This document shows, one piece after another, positions 1 through 9,847 of a DNA stretch of 64,000 nt (the first letter of the stretch is position 1; each line of letters starts with the position of its first letter). The translations under genes were made by a program, and so were the position numbers. The stretch is taken from contig NZ_CP011924.1 of NCBI RefSeq assembly GCF_000238315.3, forward strand, positions 3,325,001-3,389,000, written 5' to 3'. The notes beneath the pieces are model-generated. The model was not told the origin of the DNA, ran no database searches, and saw only the letters and a program-made list of their open reading frames with translations. Source of the stretch: Pseudoalteromonas piscicida (lineage in GTDB: Bacteria > Pseudomonadota > Gammaproteobacteria > Enterobacterales > Alteromonadaceae).

Positions 1-2060
<2,060 letters not shown>

Positions 2061-2224
2061 ACAACGCCAAAGTGGTTTACTAGAATTGTTCCAGACAATT
2101 CCTAGCATGACCTCCATCCATGGAGGCCTTAGCTAACAGAAGTTAATAGACTAAAGTAGACAAAGAATTTAATAGCTTTTTCCGGATTTACATTAATGAG
2201 GGAGACTTCATTGATGAACAGAAT
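2061..2224 (+). other. 23S-5S internal transcribed spacer
   Basis: This 164-base spacer between the two rRNA genes contains no tRNA. It holds small hairpins, for example GAATTGTTCCAGACAATTC near 2084 and CCTCCATCCATGGAGG near 2110, of the kind used in rRNA processing. No open frame in it is convincing. Confidence 0.7.
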
Positions 2225-2341
2225 TTCCTGGTGACTATAGCGTTTTGGACCCACCTGACCCCATGCCGAACTCAGAAGTGAAACAAAACAGCGTCGATGA
2301 TAGTGTGGATTACCCATGTGAAAGTAGAACATCGCCAGGGC
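2225..2341 (+). rRNA. rrf: 5S ribosomal RNA
   Basis: The sequence contains the conserved 5S core CCCATGCCGAACTCAGAAGT (2259-2278), and its ends pair (CCTGG near 2227 with CCAGG near 2335). At about 117 nt it is close to the normal 120 nt. The apical part of one helix (near 2307-2320) looks a little shorter than in E. coli. It follows 23S in the usual rrn order and is followed by a rho-independent terminator. The exact ends are estimated. Confidence 0.93.
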
Positions 2342-2351
2342 CAAATAAGAG

Positions 2352-2382
2352 AAACCCGTTGCAGCAATGCGACGGGTTTTTT
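2352..2382 (+). terminator. rrn operon rho-independent terminator
   Basis: The stem AACCCGTTGC / GCGACGGGTT (one G-T pair) with loop AGCAAT is followed by a T run at 2377-2382. It sits just past the 5S gene on the same strand. A degraded second version starts near 2550. Confidence 0.85.
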
Positions 2383-2677
2383 GCTGTTTGGGGTATAGAA
2401 AACCTCGCAAGCCAATCAACACATCGCGAGGTAAACTCGCTCCTACCACAGTATCAGCAAAGGGCAGCATGGTGGGGGGTGGTTTACCCGCCGATGGTTT
2501 GCAATGAAAATTTCGACCTAAAAATAGTATGGAACACCCATGTATAACAAAACCCGTTGCAGCAATGCGACGGATTTTATGTTGTTTGGGATATAGAAAC
2601 CTCACGAGGTGAAATCGCTCCCACCACAGTATCAGCACAGTGAAATATGGTGCGAGGTGGTTTATCCGCCGAGCATT
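2353..2677. repeat. Degenerate direct repeat with REP-like core downstream of rrn
   Basis: The block 2353-2497 recurs in diverged form at 2550-2677. Shared pieces in the same order are the terminator hairpin, TTGGGGTATAGAAA versus TTGGGATATAGAAA, CGAGGTAAACTCGCTCCTACC versus a matching GAAATCGCTCCCACC stretch, CACAGTATCAGCA, and GGTTTA-CCGCCGA. The second copy lacks about 20 bases found in the first. The CGAGGTNAAATCGCTCC core resembles REP-type intergenic repeats of gammaproteobacteria. The gap 2342-2770 contains nothing else I can support. Confidence 0.6.
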
Positions 2678-2770
2678 TACAAGCAAGGAGCAGCTATATG
2701 GTTTTATGCAATAAGGGCTATAAGGAAGGGTCAATTAACGATATGATGGGCTAAAAAAAGGGGATTTAGC

Positions 2771-2956
2771 GTGTCATTTCATTTAATTGCACTGTTGGTA
2801 ATATTTGCATTGTTTGGTACTTCAGCCACTTACCTAATTCGCTTTATGTATAGCTATTGGATTAAGAAGCAGCTTGAAGTGAAGTACATTATTAATGCGA
2901 GTATTTGTGCGCTGTTAGTGATGGTGATCTCAGTGATCAATGAGCTTATCCGATAA
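2771..2956 (+). CDS. Small two-helix membrane protein, unknown function
   Basis: The 61-residue product starts at a GTG preceded by an AAAGGGGATT purine-rich stretch. It consists almost wholly of two hydrophobic helices, about residues 3-24 and 42-57, joined by a short basic segment (YWIKKQLEVK). This pattern suggests a small inner-membrane protein. It stands alone between the rrn operon and a convergent lipoprotein gene. I do not recognise a family. The clear start region and helix pattern argue that it is real. Confidence 0.55.
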   Translation: MSFHLIALLVIFALFGTSATYLIRFMYSYWIKKQLEVKYIINASICALLVMVISVINELIR

Positions 2957-2973
2957 CCTGAGTGCTCATCAGC

Positions 2974-3354
2974 CTATAGAGGCACAGCCTGACAGGTATG
3001 GGCAATACATAGTGTTTGTATTGGCATCACAGGTTCACAATTAACCGCTGGCGCTTTTCCTTTGTTACTCAGCTTTTCTTGCTCTGTAATAGCGCTAACT
3101 ACTGCTTCTACATCTTGCTCATCAGTATGCTTCGTTGAATAGATCAGGTATTCTCTTGGTCCACCACAGGTTAATCGCTCACCTACTCCAATTACTTTAC
3201 ACTGATAGCTTGCATCACATCCTATATTTGCTCTTATATCGCTGAGTGTATGTGTAGCATTCGAGCGACTTGTTGCATCGCTTGGTGTCATTTCACAGCC
3301 AGATAACGCCGCAATTAGTGTGCCGATGCAAGCGAGAGAAATAGCTAACTTCAT
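2974..3354 (-). CDS. Cys-rich lipoprotein with CGGP-YLIYS domain (paralogue 2)
   Basis: The N-terminus is a lipoprotein signal with lipobox LSGC, giving Cys20 as the acylated residue. The mature domain has six further cysteines and the core CKVIGVGERLTCGGPREYL-IYS. The neighbour immediately upstream has the same core, the same approximate cysteine spacing and a similar C-terminal CxxxxC pair. The two are therefore tandem paralogues sharing a small, probably disulphide-bonded periplasmic domain. This copy lacks the long charged linker of its neighbour. The gap between them is 8 bp, so they are probably cotranscribed. No function is known to me. Confidence 0.75.
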   Translation of the reverse strand: MKLAISLACIGTLIAALSGCEMTPSDATSRSNATHTLSDIRANIGCDASYQCKVIGVGERLTCGGPREYLIYSTKHTDEQDVEAVVSAITEQEKLSNKGKAPAVNCEPVMPIQTLCIAHTCQAVPL

Positions 3355-3362
3355 TATTGCCT

Positions 3363-3863
3363 CTAGTATGTAGGACGACTATTTTCTAGTTTAACACACT
3401 TATTTTCAACGCATTGTGTTGCGGGTTCAATTAAATGCTGACAGATACTCATCATCTGATTTTGCATATTATAGGCGCGCTCTAATGTAGTAATTTGCTC
3501 CGCTAGCTGCTTAACTTGGGCCTCATCTGCTGATCTTGTTGAATACACTAGATAAGAAGAAGGGCCACCACAGGCACGATCGCCAACGGCAATGACTTTA
3601 CAATGGGTATCGTTATCACAGCTTTTGTCGGCCACGATGTTTTCCAATGATTGTTTATGGGTTTTGATATCAGAGGTATCGAGCTTTTTACCATCTTGTT
3701 GAATAGGCAAGCTTGCTTCTTTTGATTCTTTAATTTCGGTGTGCTTTTCGCTTACAGTTCTGGTTTCCTGTGCTTTTTGTTCTGTGGTTTCTTTTTTAGT
3801 TACTTCTTCTTGGCAACCAAACAGCAAAAAGGTTGTCAGTAAAGTGGGGATCATCTTGTTCAT
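3363..3863 (-). CDS. Cys-rich lipoprotein with CGGP-YLVYS domain (paralogue 1)
   Basis: A lipoprotein signal with lipobox LFGC (Cys17) is followed by a very charged Lys/Glu/Thr-rich linker at about residues 18-70. The folded domain then contains CKVIAVGDRACGGPSSYL-VYS and a C-terminal cysteine pair. The domain matches the following gene, so this looks like a gene duplication with a linker inserted or lost. The product is predicted to be membrane-anchored in the periplasm. It is probably the first gene of a two-gene unit. Function is unknown. Confidence 0.75.
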   Translation of the reverse strand: MNKMIPTLLTTFLLFGCQEEVTKKETTEQKAQETRTVSEKHTEIKESKEASLPIQQDGKKLDTSDIKTHKQSLENIVADKSCDNDTHCKVIAVGDRACGGPSSYLVYSTRSADEAQVKQLAEQITTLERAYNMQNQMMSICQHLIEPATQCVENKCVKLENSRPTY

Positions 3864-3926
3864 TATATGCTCTCCTAATGTTTGCTAATTAAACTACGCA
3901 AGTCCTTAAGGAATAGCAAGCTCTGC

Positions 3927-3957
3927 AGCCTGCATACACTATATGTGATTGCAGGCT
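3927..3957 (-). terminator. Hairpin after fumC
   Basis: AGCCTGCA (3927-3934) pairs with TGCAGGCT (3950-3957) across a 15-base loop just past the fumC stop codon. It lacks a clear T run on the minus strand, so its role as a terminator is inferred from position. Confidence 0.4.
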
Positions 3958-3970
3958 TTGAAGGACGGCG

Positions 3971-5347
3971 CTATAGACCGCCTTTGGTGAGTTTTTGCGG
4001 ATCGAGTAATGATTGAAGTTCGTCTTCACTCAGATCGGTTTGCTCAGCAGCGACCTCAATGATTGGACGTCCTTCTTTGTAGGCAAGCTTGGCAATTTGT
4101 GCTGCTTTTTCATACCCGATCACAGGATTTAACGCGGTAACTAAAATCGGGTTTTTAGCCAGTGCCTTTTGAATATTCTGCTCATTTACTTTAAAGCTTG
4201 AGATAGCTTTGTCCGCAAGTAGCCTCGCGGTATTTGAGAGGATCTCAATGCTTTGCAAAATATTTAATGCAATCACCGGCAACATAACATTCAGCTCAAA
4301 ATTGCCAGACTGGCCTGCAACACTAATCGTTGCATCATTACCTATCACTTGAGCACTGGCCATTGCAGCCGCTTCTGGAATAACAGGGTTTACTTTACCT
4401 GGCATGATTGAAGAGCCTGGTTGTAGCGCCTCAAGTTCGATTTCACCTAGGCCAGCAAGCGGTCCTGAATTCATCCAGCGTAAGTCATTGGCTATCTTCA
4501 TTTGTGCTACTGCAAAGGTTTTAAGTTGGCCTGAAAGTCCCACAATCGCGTCTTGTGAACCGATATGATAGAAAAAGTTATTGCCTTTACTGAAGCGGAT
4601 CCCGATGTTAGTGCTCAGGTTTTGGCTAAATAACTTAGCGAACTGTGGATCGGCATTAATACCTGTGCCGACCGCTGTTCCACCTTGACCTAACTCGTAG
4701 ACTTTTTCTAAGGAATGAACAATGCCCTGACAGGCGTTATCTACTTGCGCTTGCCAGCCACTTAATGTTTGTGCAAAGGTCACCGGCATTGCATCCATCA
4801 AGTGCGTACGGCCAGTTTTGACGTGATGGCCAACTTGCTCTGCTTTTTGTTCAATACTACTAGATAAGTGTTTTAGTGCAGGCAGAAGGTCATACACTGC
4901 TGTGATTGCACTACTCACGTGAATCGCTGTTGGGATCACATCGTTTGAGCTTTGGCCCATGTTAACGTCATCATTAGGATGAATTGCGACACCGCTTAAT
5001 TCAGTCGCTAGAGTAGCTATCACTTCGTTGGCATTCATGTTTGAACTGGTACCAGAGCCAGTCTGAAAGACATCCACTGGAAATTGATCTAAGTGTTTGC
5101 CATCAATTAGCTGCTGACAGGCACTCACGATTGCTTTTGCTTTATCACTTGATAGATGACCAAGGGATTGATTGGTTTCTGCTGCGGCTTGTTTGATGTA
5201 GGCCAATGCTTTGATAAAGCTACCAGGCATTGTGATCCCGCTAATAGGAAAGTTATTTACAGCGCGCTGTGTTTGCGCCTTGTAGAGCGCATGCTCAGGA
5301 ACATCTAATGTTCCCATACTATCGGATTCTTGACGAAATGTAGTCAT
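3971..5347 (-). CDS. fumC: Class II fumarate hydratase
   Basis: This enzyme converts fumarate and water to malate in the TCA cycle, in the cytoplasm. At 458 residues it has the normal length for oxygen-stable, iron-free class II fumarases. The family signature GSSIMPGKVNP is at about residues 311-321, and the substrate-loop motifs TGSGTSSNMN and GQSSND are present. The start ATG has a good AGGAG site (ATTAGGAGCAACG). A small gene lies 8 bp upstream, and a Fur-type operator precedes that gene. Iron-controlled expression of this iron-independent fumarase is therefore likely, as in the Pseudomonas aeruginosa fagA-fumC unit. Confidence 0.97.
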   Translation of the reverse strand: MTTFRQESDSMGTLDVPEHALYKAQTQRAVNNFPISGITMPGSFIKALAYIKQAAAETNQSLGHLSSDKAKAIVSACQQLIDGKHLDQFPVDVFQTGSGTSSNMNANEVIATLATELSGVAIHPNDDVNMGQSSNDVIPTAIHVSSAITAVYDLLPALKHLSSSIEQKAEQVGHHVKTGRTHLMDAMPVTFAQTLSGWQAQVDNACQGIVHSLEKVYELGQGGTAVGTGINADPQFAKLFSQNLSTNIGIRFSKGNNFFYHIGSQDAIVGLSGQLKTFAVAQMKIANDLRWMNSGPLAGLGEIELEALQPGSSIMPGKVNPVIPEAAAMASAQVIGNDATISVAGQSGNFELNVMLPVIALNILQSIEILSNTARLLADKAISSFKVNEQNIQKALAKNPILVTALNPVIGYEKAAQIAKLAYKEGRPIIEVAAEQTDLSEDELQSLLDPQKLTKGGL

Positions 5348-5355
5348 CGTTGCTC

Positions 5356-5727
5356 CTAATAAAAAGGGTTAAACTGCTGGCAGGTTTGGCACGCATCTCG
5401 CTGGAGCTTCAAAAATTGCTGTGACGAAGTATGGTGATGTTTATAAAACCGTTTTAGTGCCAACAAAGGCTTAAATAATTGATCCATGCATTGTTTACGT
5501 ATGGCGGTATCAACGAGTGGATCGGCAATCTGTTCTAACAGTTCGGACAATGTATTTTTAAGATAAAGCTCTTGCAGCAGCGGGTTATTATGGCGCTCGT
5601 ACCATTTTGCCATGCTTATGCCTGCCGAAATATATTCCGCAACCAAGAGCGGCGCCTCGAGTTGTGGTCGCTGGCAGTGGCGATTAAGCTTCGCACGATA
5701 AGTTTGTAATAAAGTAGCTAGCTGCAT
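5356..5727 (-). CDS. FagA-like protein upstream of fumC
   Basis: The 123-residue product is predicted soluble, helical and His/Gln/Leu-rich, with a CQTC motif near its C-terminus. A frame extends upstream to a TTG at 5790, but that extension would be encoded by the 41-bp operator palindrome, so the ATG at 5727 is preferred. No strong Shine-Dalgarno is seen there. Position (directly before fumC, behind a Fur box) and size match FagA, the Fur-associated protein of unknown activity in Pseudomonas. I infer the relationship from context, not from a clear sequence match. Confidence 0.6.
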   Translation of the reverse strand: MQLATLLQTYRAKLNRHCQRPQLEAPLLVAEYISAGISMAKWYERHNNPLLQELYLKNTLSELLEQIADPLVDTAIRKQCMDQLFKPLLALKRFYKHHHTSSQQFLKLQRDACQTCQQFNPFY

Positions 5728-5737
5728 AAATACAAAA

Positions 5738-5778
5738 CCAAACGATGTAATGATAATGGTTATCATTACATCGTTTGG
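5738..5778 (-). promoter_or_regulatory. Fur box-like operator, 19-bp perfect inverted repeat
   Basis: CCAAACGATGTAATGATAA (5738-5756) is followed by TGG and its exact reverse complement (5760-5778). The centre TGATAATGGTTATCA differs at one position from the 7-1-7 Fur consensus TGATAATNATTATCA. It lies 11 bp upstream of the chosen start of the fagA-like gene, where a repressor would block transcription of fagA-like-fumC. The perfect symmetry beyond the Fur core is unusual. Confidence 0.75.
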
Positions 5779-5883
5779 TTGGCAATTCAAGCTTTAGTAT
5801 TCGCACTGCCAAACAATTTGTTTAGCATTCACCATAGCAGCTCACTATGAGTCTGAAATGAATTTAAGAAAGTGTGATTGAGC

Positions 5884-6066
5884 TTAATTATAGCCGAGGA
5901 GATATTGCTGTTCTGAATGCTCTTTCTCTTGTTCTTCGAGTTGCATCAGGTTGGCGACTTCTTGTCGGTAAGCGCGACTTTTCGTGAAGGTATTTTTACG
6001 CTTCTTCAGAACAAGTCCTTCGCTTTTAAGTTGGCTTGGCATTTGGGTGATCTCTGAAATTTTCAT
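5884..6066 (-). CDS. Small charged protein, unknown
   Basis: The 60-residue product is strongly charged: a basic middle (KKRKNTFTKSRAYR) and an acidic, Glu/Gln-rich tail. It has no signal or membrane segment. The ATG is preceded by a good ribosome site (AAGAGGAGAAGCGAGC), which supports a real gene. It is monocistronic, between the fagA-like promoter region and a divergent methyltransferase gene. I do not recognise a family. Confidence 0.5.
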   Translation of the reverse strand: MKISEITQMPSQLKSEGLVLKKRKNTFTKSRAYRQEVANLMQLEEQEKEHSEQQYLLGYN

Positions 6067-6232
6067 GCTCGCTTCTCCTCTTAGTACTCTTTAAACTTAG
6101 CAGAAGTTGTACCAAAATAAATTTCTTTTCTAATTTTAATTGCTTAGTAGAAGTTTTAGCTATTTGCCTTGCAATTGAGATAAATTCTTGCCTCAATGAG
6201 GCGCATAAATCGATCAAAATAGTGCAAACGAA

Positions 6233-6823
6233 ATGACAAAACCTTACTCTCAAGCGTGTGAAAACAATAAACGGCCAATATTAGAAAAGCTCACTCCCTA
6301 TCTAAATAAACCGTTGAAAGTGCTAGAGGTAGGCTCTGGTACGGGTCAGCATGCTGTGCACTTTGCTGCGGCGTTACCGCATTTAACGTGGCAGACGGCG
6401 GACAGGGAGATTAATCACGCAGGTATTCAAGCGTGGCTTGATGATTCAGAATTAGAAAATACTTTACCGCCATTGGCGCTAGACTTACACCATGCGTGGC
6501 CTGTTAATCAGCGTTATGATGTGATCTATACCGCTAATACCTTGCACATTGTGTCATCAACGCTCGTTGAGCGCTTAATCACAGGAGTAGGACGACATCT
6601 TGAAGAAAGCGGCTATCTGATAGTTTATGGGCCGTTTAATTATCAAGGTGAATTTACCAGCGAGAGTAACCGAGAGTTTGATGCGTATTTAAAATCGCAA
6701 GACAAAGAGAGTGGCATTCGCGATCAAGAATGGGTATTGGCGCTTGCGGCAGAGCAAGGACTTACACTACAGCAAGACTATGCGATGCCGGCTAATAATC
6801 GCTTATTGGTGTTTAAACGGTAG
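6233..6823 (+). CDS. DUF938 family class I SAM-dependent methyltransferase
   Basis: The 196-residue protein has the SAM-binding glycine loop VLEVGSGTGQHAVHF at about residues 30-44 and the acidic strand-2 residue in QTADRE. It ends in the family-typical YGPFNYQGEFTSESN stretch. This matches DUF938 proteins, whose substrate is unknown. Its 3' end overlaps the convergent acyltransferase gene by 21 bp. Confidence 0.85.
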   Translation: MTKPYSQACENNKRPILEKLTPYLNKPLKVLEVGSGTGQHAVHFAAALPHLTWQTADREINHAGIQAWLDDSELENTLPPLALDLHHAWPVNQRYDVIYTANTLHIVSSTLVERLITGVGRHLEESGYLIVYGPFNYQGEFTSESNREFDAYLKSQDKESGIRDQEWVLALAAEQGLTLQQDYAMPANNRLLVFKR

Positions 6824-7933
6824 TTTTGCTTGGCACTCGGTAAAGTAATGCCCGAGTGCGTCAGCTTCGCGCTTGGTAAAATCCTCAAGGGCTTGTTGAA
6901 AGTCAGGTTGAAATAAGCGGTGATACGATTGCCTCCACACCGGCTCAAAACCCCTCACTAACTTGTGCTCACCTTGAGCGCCCGCGTCAAAGACTGCAAG
7001 CTGATTAGCAATGGCGTACTCTATGCCTTGATAGTAACACAGCTCAAAATGCAAAAAGTCGTAACTATCCTCAATTGCGCCCCAATAGCGACCATACAAG
7101 GTATCGCCATCCACAAGATATAAACTGGTGGCGATAATTTCGTGGTTTAAGTAAGCGCAGCAAAGACGAAGCTTATCTGGCATCGAGGTGATAACTTGCT
7201 GAAAAAAATCGCGAGAGAGATAGCCGTGGTGTCGCGAACGTTTAAGGTAGGTGAGTTGGTAGCTGAGAAAAAACGCATCAAGTTGTGCTGTGCTTATTTC
7301 TCTGCCAACAGTCCAGCTTATGTTAATACCTTGGGCGGTCACAGCTTGGCGTTCTTTCATGACCATTTTACGCTTTCTTGATGTGAGTCGTGCGAGAAAA
7401 TCATCGAACTCGGCGTAACCTCTATTATGCCAATGAAATTGCACATTGCGGCGCATCGTTAAATGACTTTGAGTGAGAAAATCGCTTTCACGACAAAAAT
7501 TAATATGGACTCCACTAATGCCTAGTTGGGCGAGGCTCGTGAGCGTAGCGTCAATATATTCAAGCAAGCAAGAAGATAGACGTTTAGTTAATATTCTTGG
7601 CCCTTGAGTTGGCGTAAAGGGGACGCCACACAGCCATTTCGGATAGTAATCAAATCCATGGCGCTCGTAGGCTTCAGCAAAAGCCCAATCAAAAACGTAC
7701 TCGCCATAAGAATGCGATTTAATATAGCCTGGTAAAATTGCAATCAACTCGCCCTGGCGTTCAATCATTAAGTGATGCGGTATCCAGCCAGTCTCTTTGC
7801 TGGTGCAGCCGCTCAACTCTAATGCAAGCAGCCACGCGTAGCTCGTAAATACATGTGATGGTGAAACACAGTCCCACTGTGCTGCTGTCACTTCAGTCAG
7901 AGAATGAATAAACCTGTGTTGGTACTCAGTCAT
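6803..7933 (-). CDS. DUF482/FemAB-like GNAT-fold acyltransferase
   Basis: The protein resembles the peptidoglycan biosynthesis/recognition family (DUF482). Typical features are an early AQWD segment, the RKRKMVMKER basic motif near the middle, the HGYLSRDFF stretch, and a C-terminal LVRGFEPVWRQSYH motif. Family members are thought to transfer acyl or aminoacyl groups, but the substrate is unknown. The start ATG at 7933 overlaps the stop of the upstream hydrolase gene by 8 bp, which sets the start and implies translational coupling. An upstream extension of 24 codons is in frame but would lie inside the hydrolase gene. Confidence 0.8.
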   Translation of the reverse strand: MTEYQHRFIHSLTEVTAAQWDCVSPSHVFTSYAWLLALELSGCTSKETGWIPHHLMIERQGELIAILPGYIKSHSYGEYVFDWAFAEAYERHGFDYYPKWLCGVPFTPTQGPRILTKRLSSCLLEYIDATLTSLAQLGISGVHINFCRESDFLTQSHLTMRRNVQFHWHNRGYAEFDDFLARLTSRKRKMVMKERQAVTAQGINISWTVGREISTAQLDAFFLSYQLTYLKRSRHHGYLSRDFFQQVITSMPDKLRLCCAYLNHEIIATSLYLVDGDTLYGRYWGAIEDSYDFLHFELCYYQGIEYAIANQLAVFDAGAQGEHKLVRGFEPVWRQSYHRLFQPDFQQALEDFTKREADALGHYFTECQAKLPFKHQ

Positions 7934-9200
7934 TGTGGCGGTCAAAAAATGTGAGCAGTGCTTGCTCAAAGTTGCCGTAATCAGGGTTAAACGTGATCCG
8001 CGCAAGAGCGGTGTATTGCATCATGCTTTTCTCGTGACGCTCGCCAAAATGAACGGTTTTACCTGTGCGGCAGTTGATGAAGGCTTGGTCTTCTAAGTGG
8101 TAACTGGTGCAATTACGATAAGGCCCTTTGCGGCCGTAAAAAATATGTTCAGGCGGCTGCAAAATACCAATATGAGACATATCGACAATGTTGTCGGCTT
8201 TCACGCTCCGATAATTCACACCTTGCTTAGTCGATGGCGTTTCCGAATAGATAAATTGGGTCAACGTTGACTTAGGTTGCCACTTTTCTAGCAGCTTTGC
8301 CGTTGCATGATTGTCTATGGTGGTATCGACATCGCTATAGCTGATAAACATCGGTACATCTGGCAAAGTGGTGAGTGATTTGAGTGGCGCCATAGCCTGA
8401 TGGGCTAACGTTGCGCCATGCCATGGGAAAGATTCATATTTGGCGAAATCCAAATCTGCGTCTTCATCTATCCAATTGACAAATGGCACGTAATCAATCC
8501 ATTTGGCTAGCCAACCGTTCTTATTATGTGGCTCCGTAGCGGGTGAGATAAGTGCAACAGAGCCTAAATTATTGGGCTTGTGCTTCGCTATGCTACTCAG
8601 CACTATGGCGGCACCAGTGGAATAACCAAGTACGGAAAAATGCTTAAAATCTTGGCTCGTCTGTGCGATGGCATAATCCGTATGAGTTTGCCAATCGTCA
8701 ATATCAACTTCGGTTAAATCGCTTGGTGCAGTCGCGTGGCCTGGCAGTAACATGGTTCTGACATTGTATCCCGCTTCATAGAGCGCTGCCGCAAGGTAGT
8801 GAAAAGTAAAAGGAGAATCGGTCAGACCATGGATAAGTAAAATGGCGTGATCTCTGTTGTCATGCTCAAGTGAAAATGGCGCAATTAAGTCACTTACCTT
8901 AGGGGTTGTCAGGTTGAGTAATGTTGCAGTGGGCGTCATTAACGGGCACGGCAGTGTTGCGCGGGGATTGCGGCTTTCAATAATTTGCTTAGTCGAACGA
9001 ATATAATCGTTATAGTTTTTTATATTCGCTATATCGACGGTGACAGGGCCTTTATCGATTGCTTTGCGGAATAATCCCGATGCTTTGCTCTCGGTGAATA
9101 GCGACATATCACTCACTTGGGTAACACAGTCTTGTGCGATGATCAAAGGTGAGCCAAGCAGGCTAAAAGCAAGTACTGTGGAGGTAAGGTAGTGGCGCAT
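7926..9200 (-). CDS. Secreted alpha/beta hydrolase (lipase/esterase-like)
   Basis: An N-terminal signal peptide (about residues 1-22, ending in IAQ) predicts export. The alpha/beta-hydrolase core begins with LLIHGLTDSPF (oxyanion HG). The nucleophile elbow is GYSTGA with Ser194, and a late SHIGI segment may supply the histidine. The cap region and overall pattern resemble monoacylglycerol-lipase-type hydrolases. It is the first gene of a pair with the DUF482 acyltransferase. The substrate cannot be told from sequence. Confidence 0.8.
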   Translation of the reverse strand: MRHYLTSTVLAFSLLGSPLIIAQDCVTQVSDMSLFTESKASGLFRKAIDKGPVTVDIANIKNYNDYIRSTKQIIESRNPRATLPCPLMTPTATLLNLTTPKVSDLIAPFSLEHDNRDHAILLIHGLTDSPFTFHYLAAALYEAGYNVRTMLLPGHATAPSDLTEVDIDDWQTHTDYAIAQTSQDFKHFSVLGYSTGAAIVLSSIAKHKPNNLGSVALISPATEPHNKNGWLAKWIDYVPFVNWIDEDADLDFAKYESFPWHGATLAHQAMAPLKSLTTLPDVPMFISYSDVDTTIDNHATAKLLEKWQPKSTLTQFIYSETPSTKQGVNYRSVKADNIVDMSHIGILQPPEHIFYGRKGPYRNCTSYHLEDQAFINCRTGKTVHFGERHEKSMMQYTALARITFNPDYGNFEQALLTFFDRHND

Positions 9201-9263
9201 AGTCGGTCCTTATGAGCATAAAATCACATGCAGTATAGCGAGAACAGGTGACGATAAAAATGG

Positions 9264-9731
9264 TTAGCGGATCGGTAATATGCGTTTCGCAAAAGTTTGC
9301 TTGAGGACAATCGTTGATTCAATCCCGCTAATCACCTTACAGGCGCCCAGTTGATGTTTGGCAAATTGTTCATAGCTGGGCAAATCCTTTGCTACGATTT
9401 CCAATAGGTAATCATGACTTCCGGAGATCACCGAACAACTGATCACCTGATCTTCAGATTCCACGTGTTGTTCAAATAAATGCGCTGCGGTTGCGGTATT
9501 TTCACTGAGTTTTATAAATGCATAAACAAGAATACTTAGGTCAACTTGCGCTCTATCCAGTGCCGCATGATAGCCTGAAATTACTCCTGTATCTTGCAAG
9601 CGTTTTACGCGTCGAAGACAGGGAGTATCGGAAAGGTTTGCCTTTTCGGCGAGTGAGGCATTACTCAACCGTGCATTATGTTGCAAGGCGTTAAGGAGCA
9701 ATTTGTCCTTGGCATCTAGATTTACCGACAT
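9264..9731 (-). CDS. Lrp/AsnC family transcriptional regulator
   Basis: This is a normal-length (155-residue) Lrp/AsnC protein. An N-terminal winged helix-turn-helix (LDAKDKLLLNALQ, then LAEKANLSDTPCLRRVKRL) is followed by a RAM ligand-binding domain ending in the usual VLKQTFAK-like strand. The ATG at 9731 was chosen because the family starts a few residues before LDAKD; a longer frame upstream is an artefact. It is divergent from the PrnB-like operon with 116 bp between the starts. I infer that it controls that operon in response to an amino acid, plausibly tryptophan or a derivative. Confidence 0.9.
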   Translation of the reverse strand: MSVNLDAKDKLLLNALQHNARLSNASLAEKANLSDTPCLRRVKRLQDTGVISGYHAALDRAQVDLSILVYAFIKLSENTATAAHLFEQHVESEDQVISCSVISGSHDYLLEIVAKDLPSYEQFAKHQLGACKVISGIESTIVLKQTFAKRILPIR

Positions 9732-9847
9732 AAACCAAATAAAAGAGTGATTCTTGCTAATCAGTATTAAACTTTTAGAGAAAATTGGCAAATTATGCTC
9801 GTGGTGATTTGCTAGCCTTAACTGTGGAATAATCACGAGAAGTAATA

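Noticed and set aside
2245..2547. 100-codon plus-strand frame
   Set aside because: It covers the 5S gene and the rrn terminator.
2129..2734. 201-codon minus-strand frame
   Set aside because: It runs through the 5S gene and the degenerate repeat; its repeated peptide reflects DNA repetition, not a protein.
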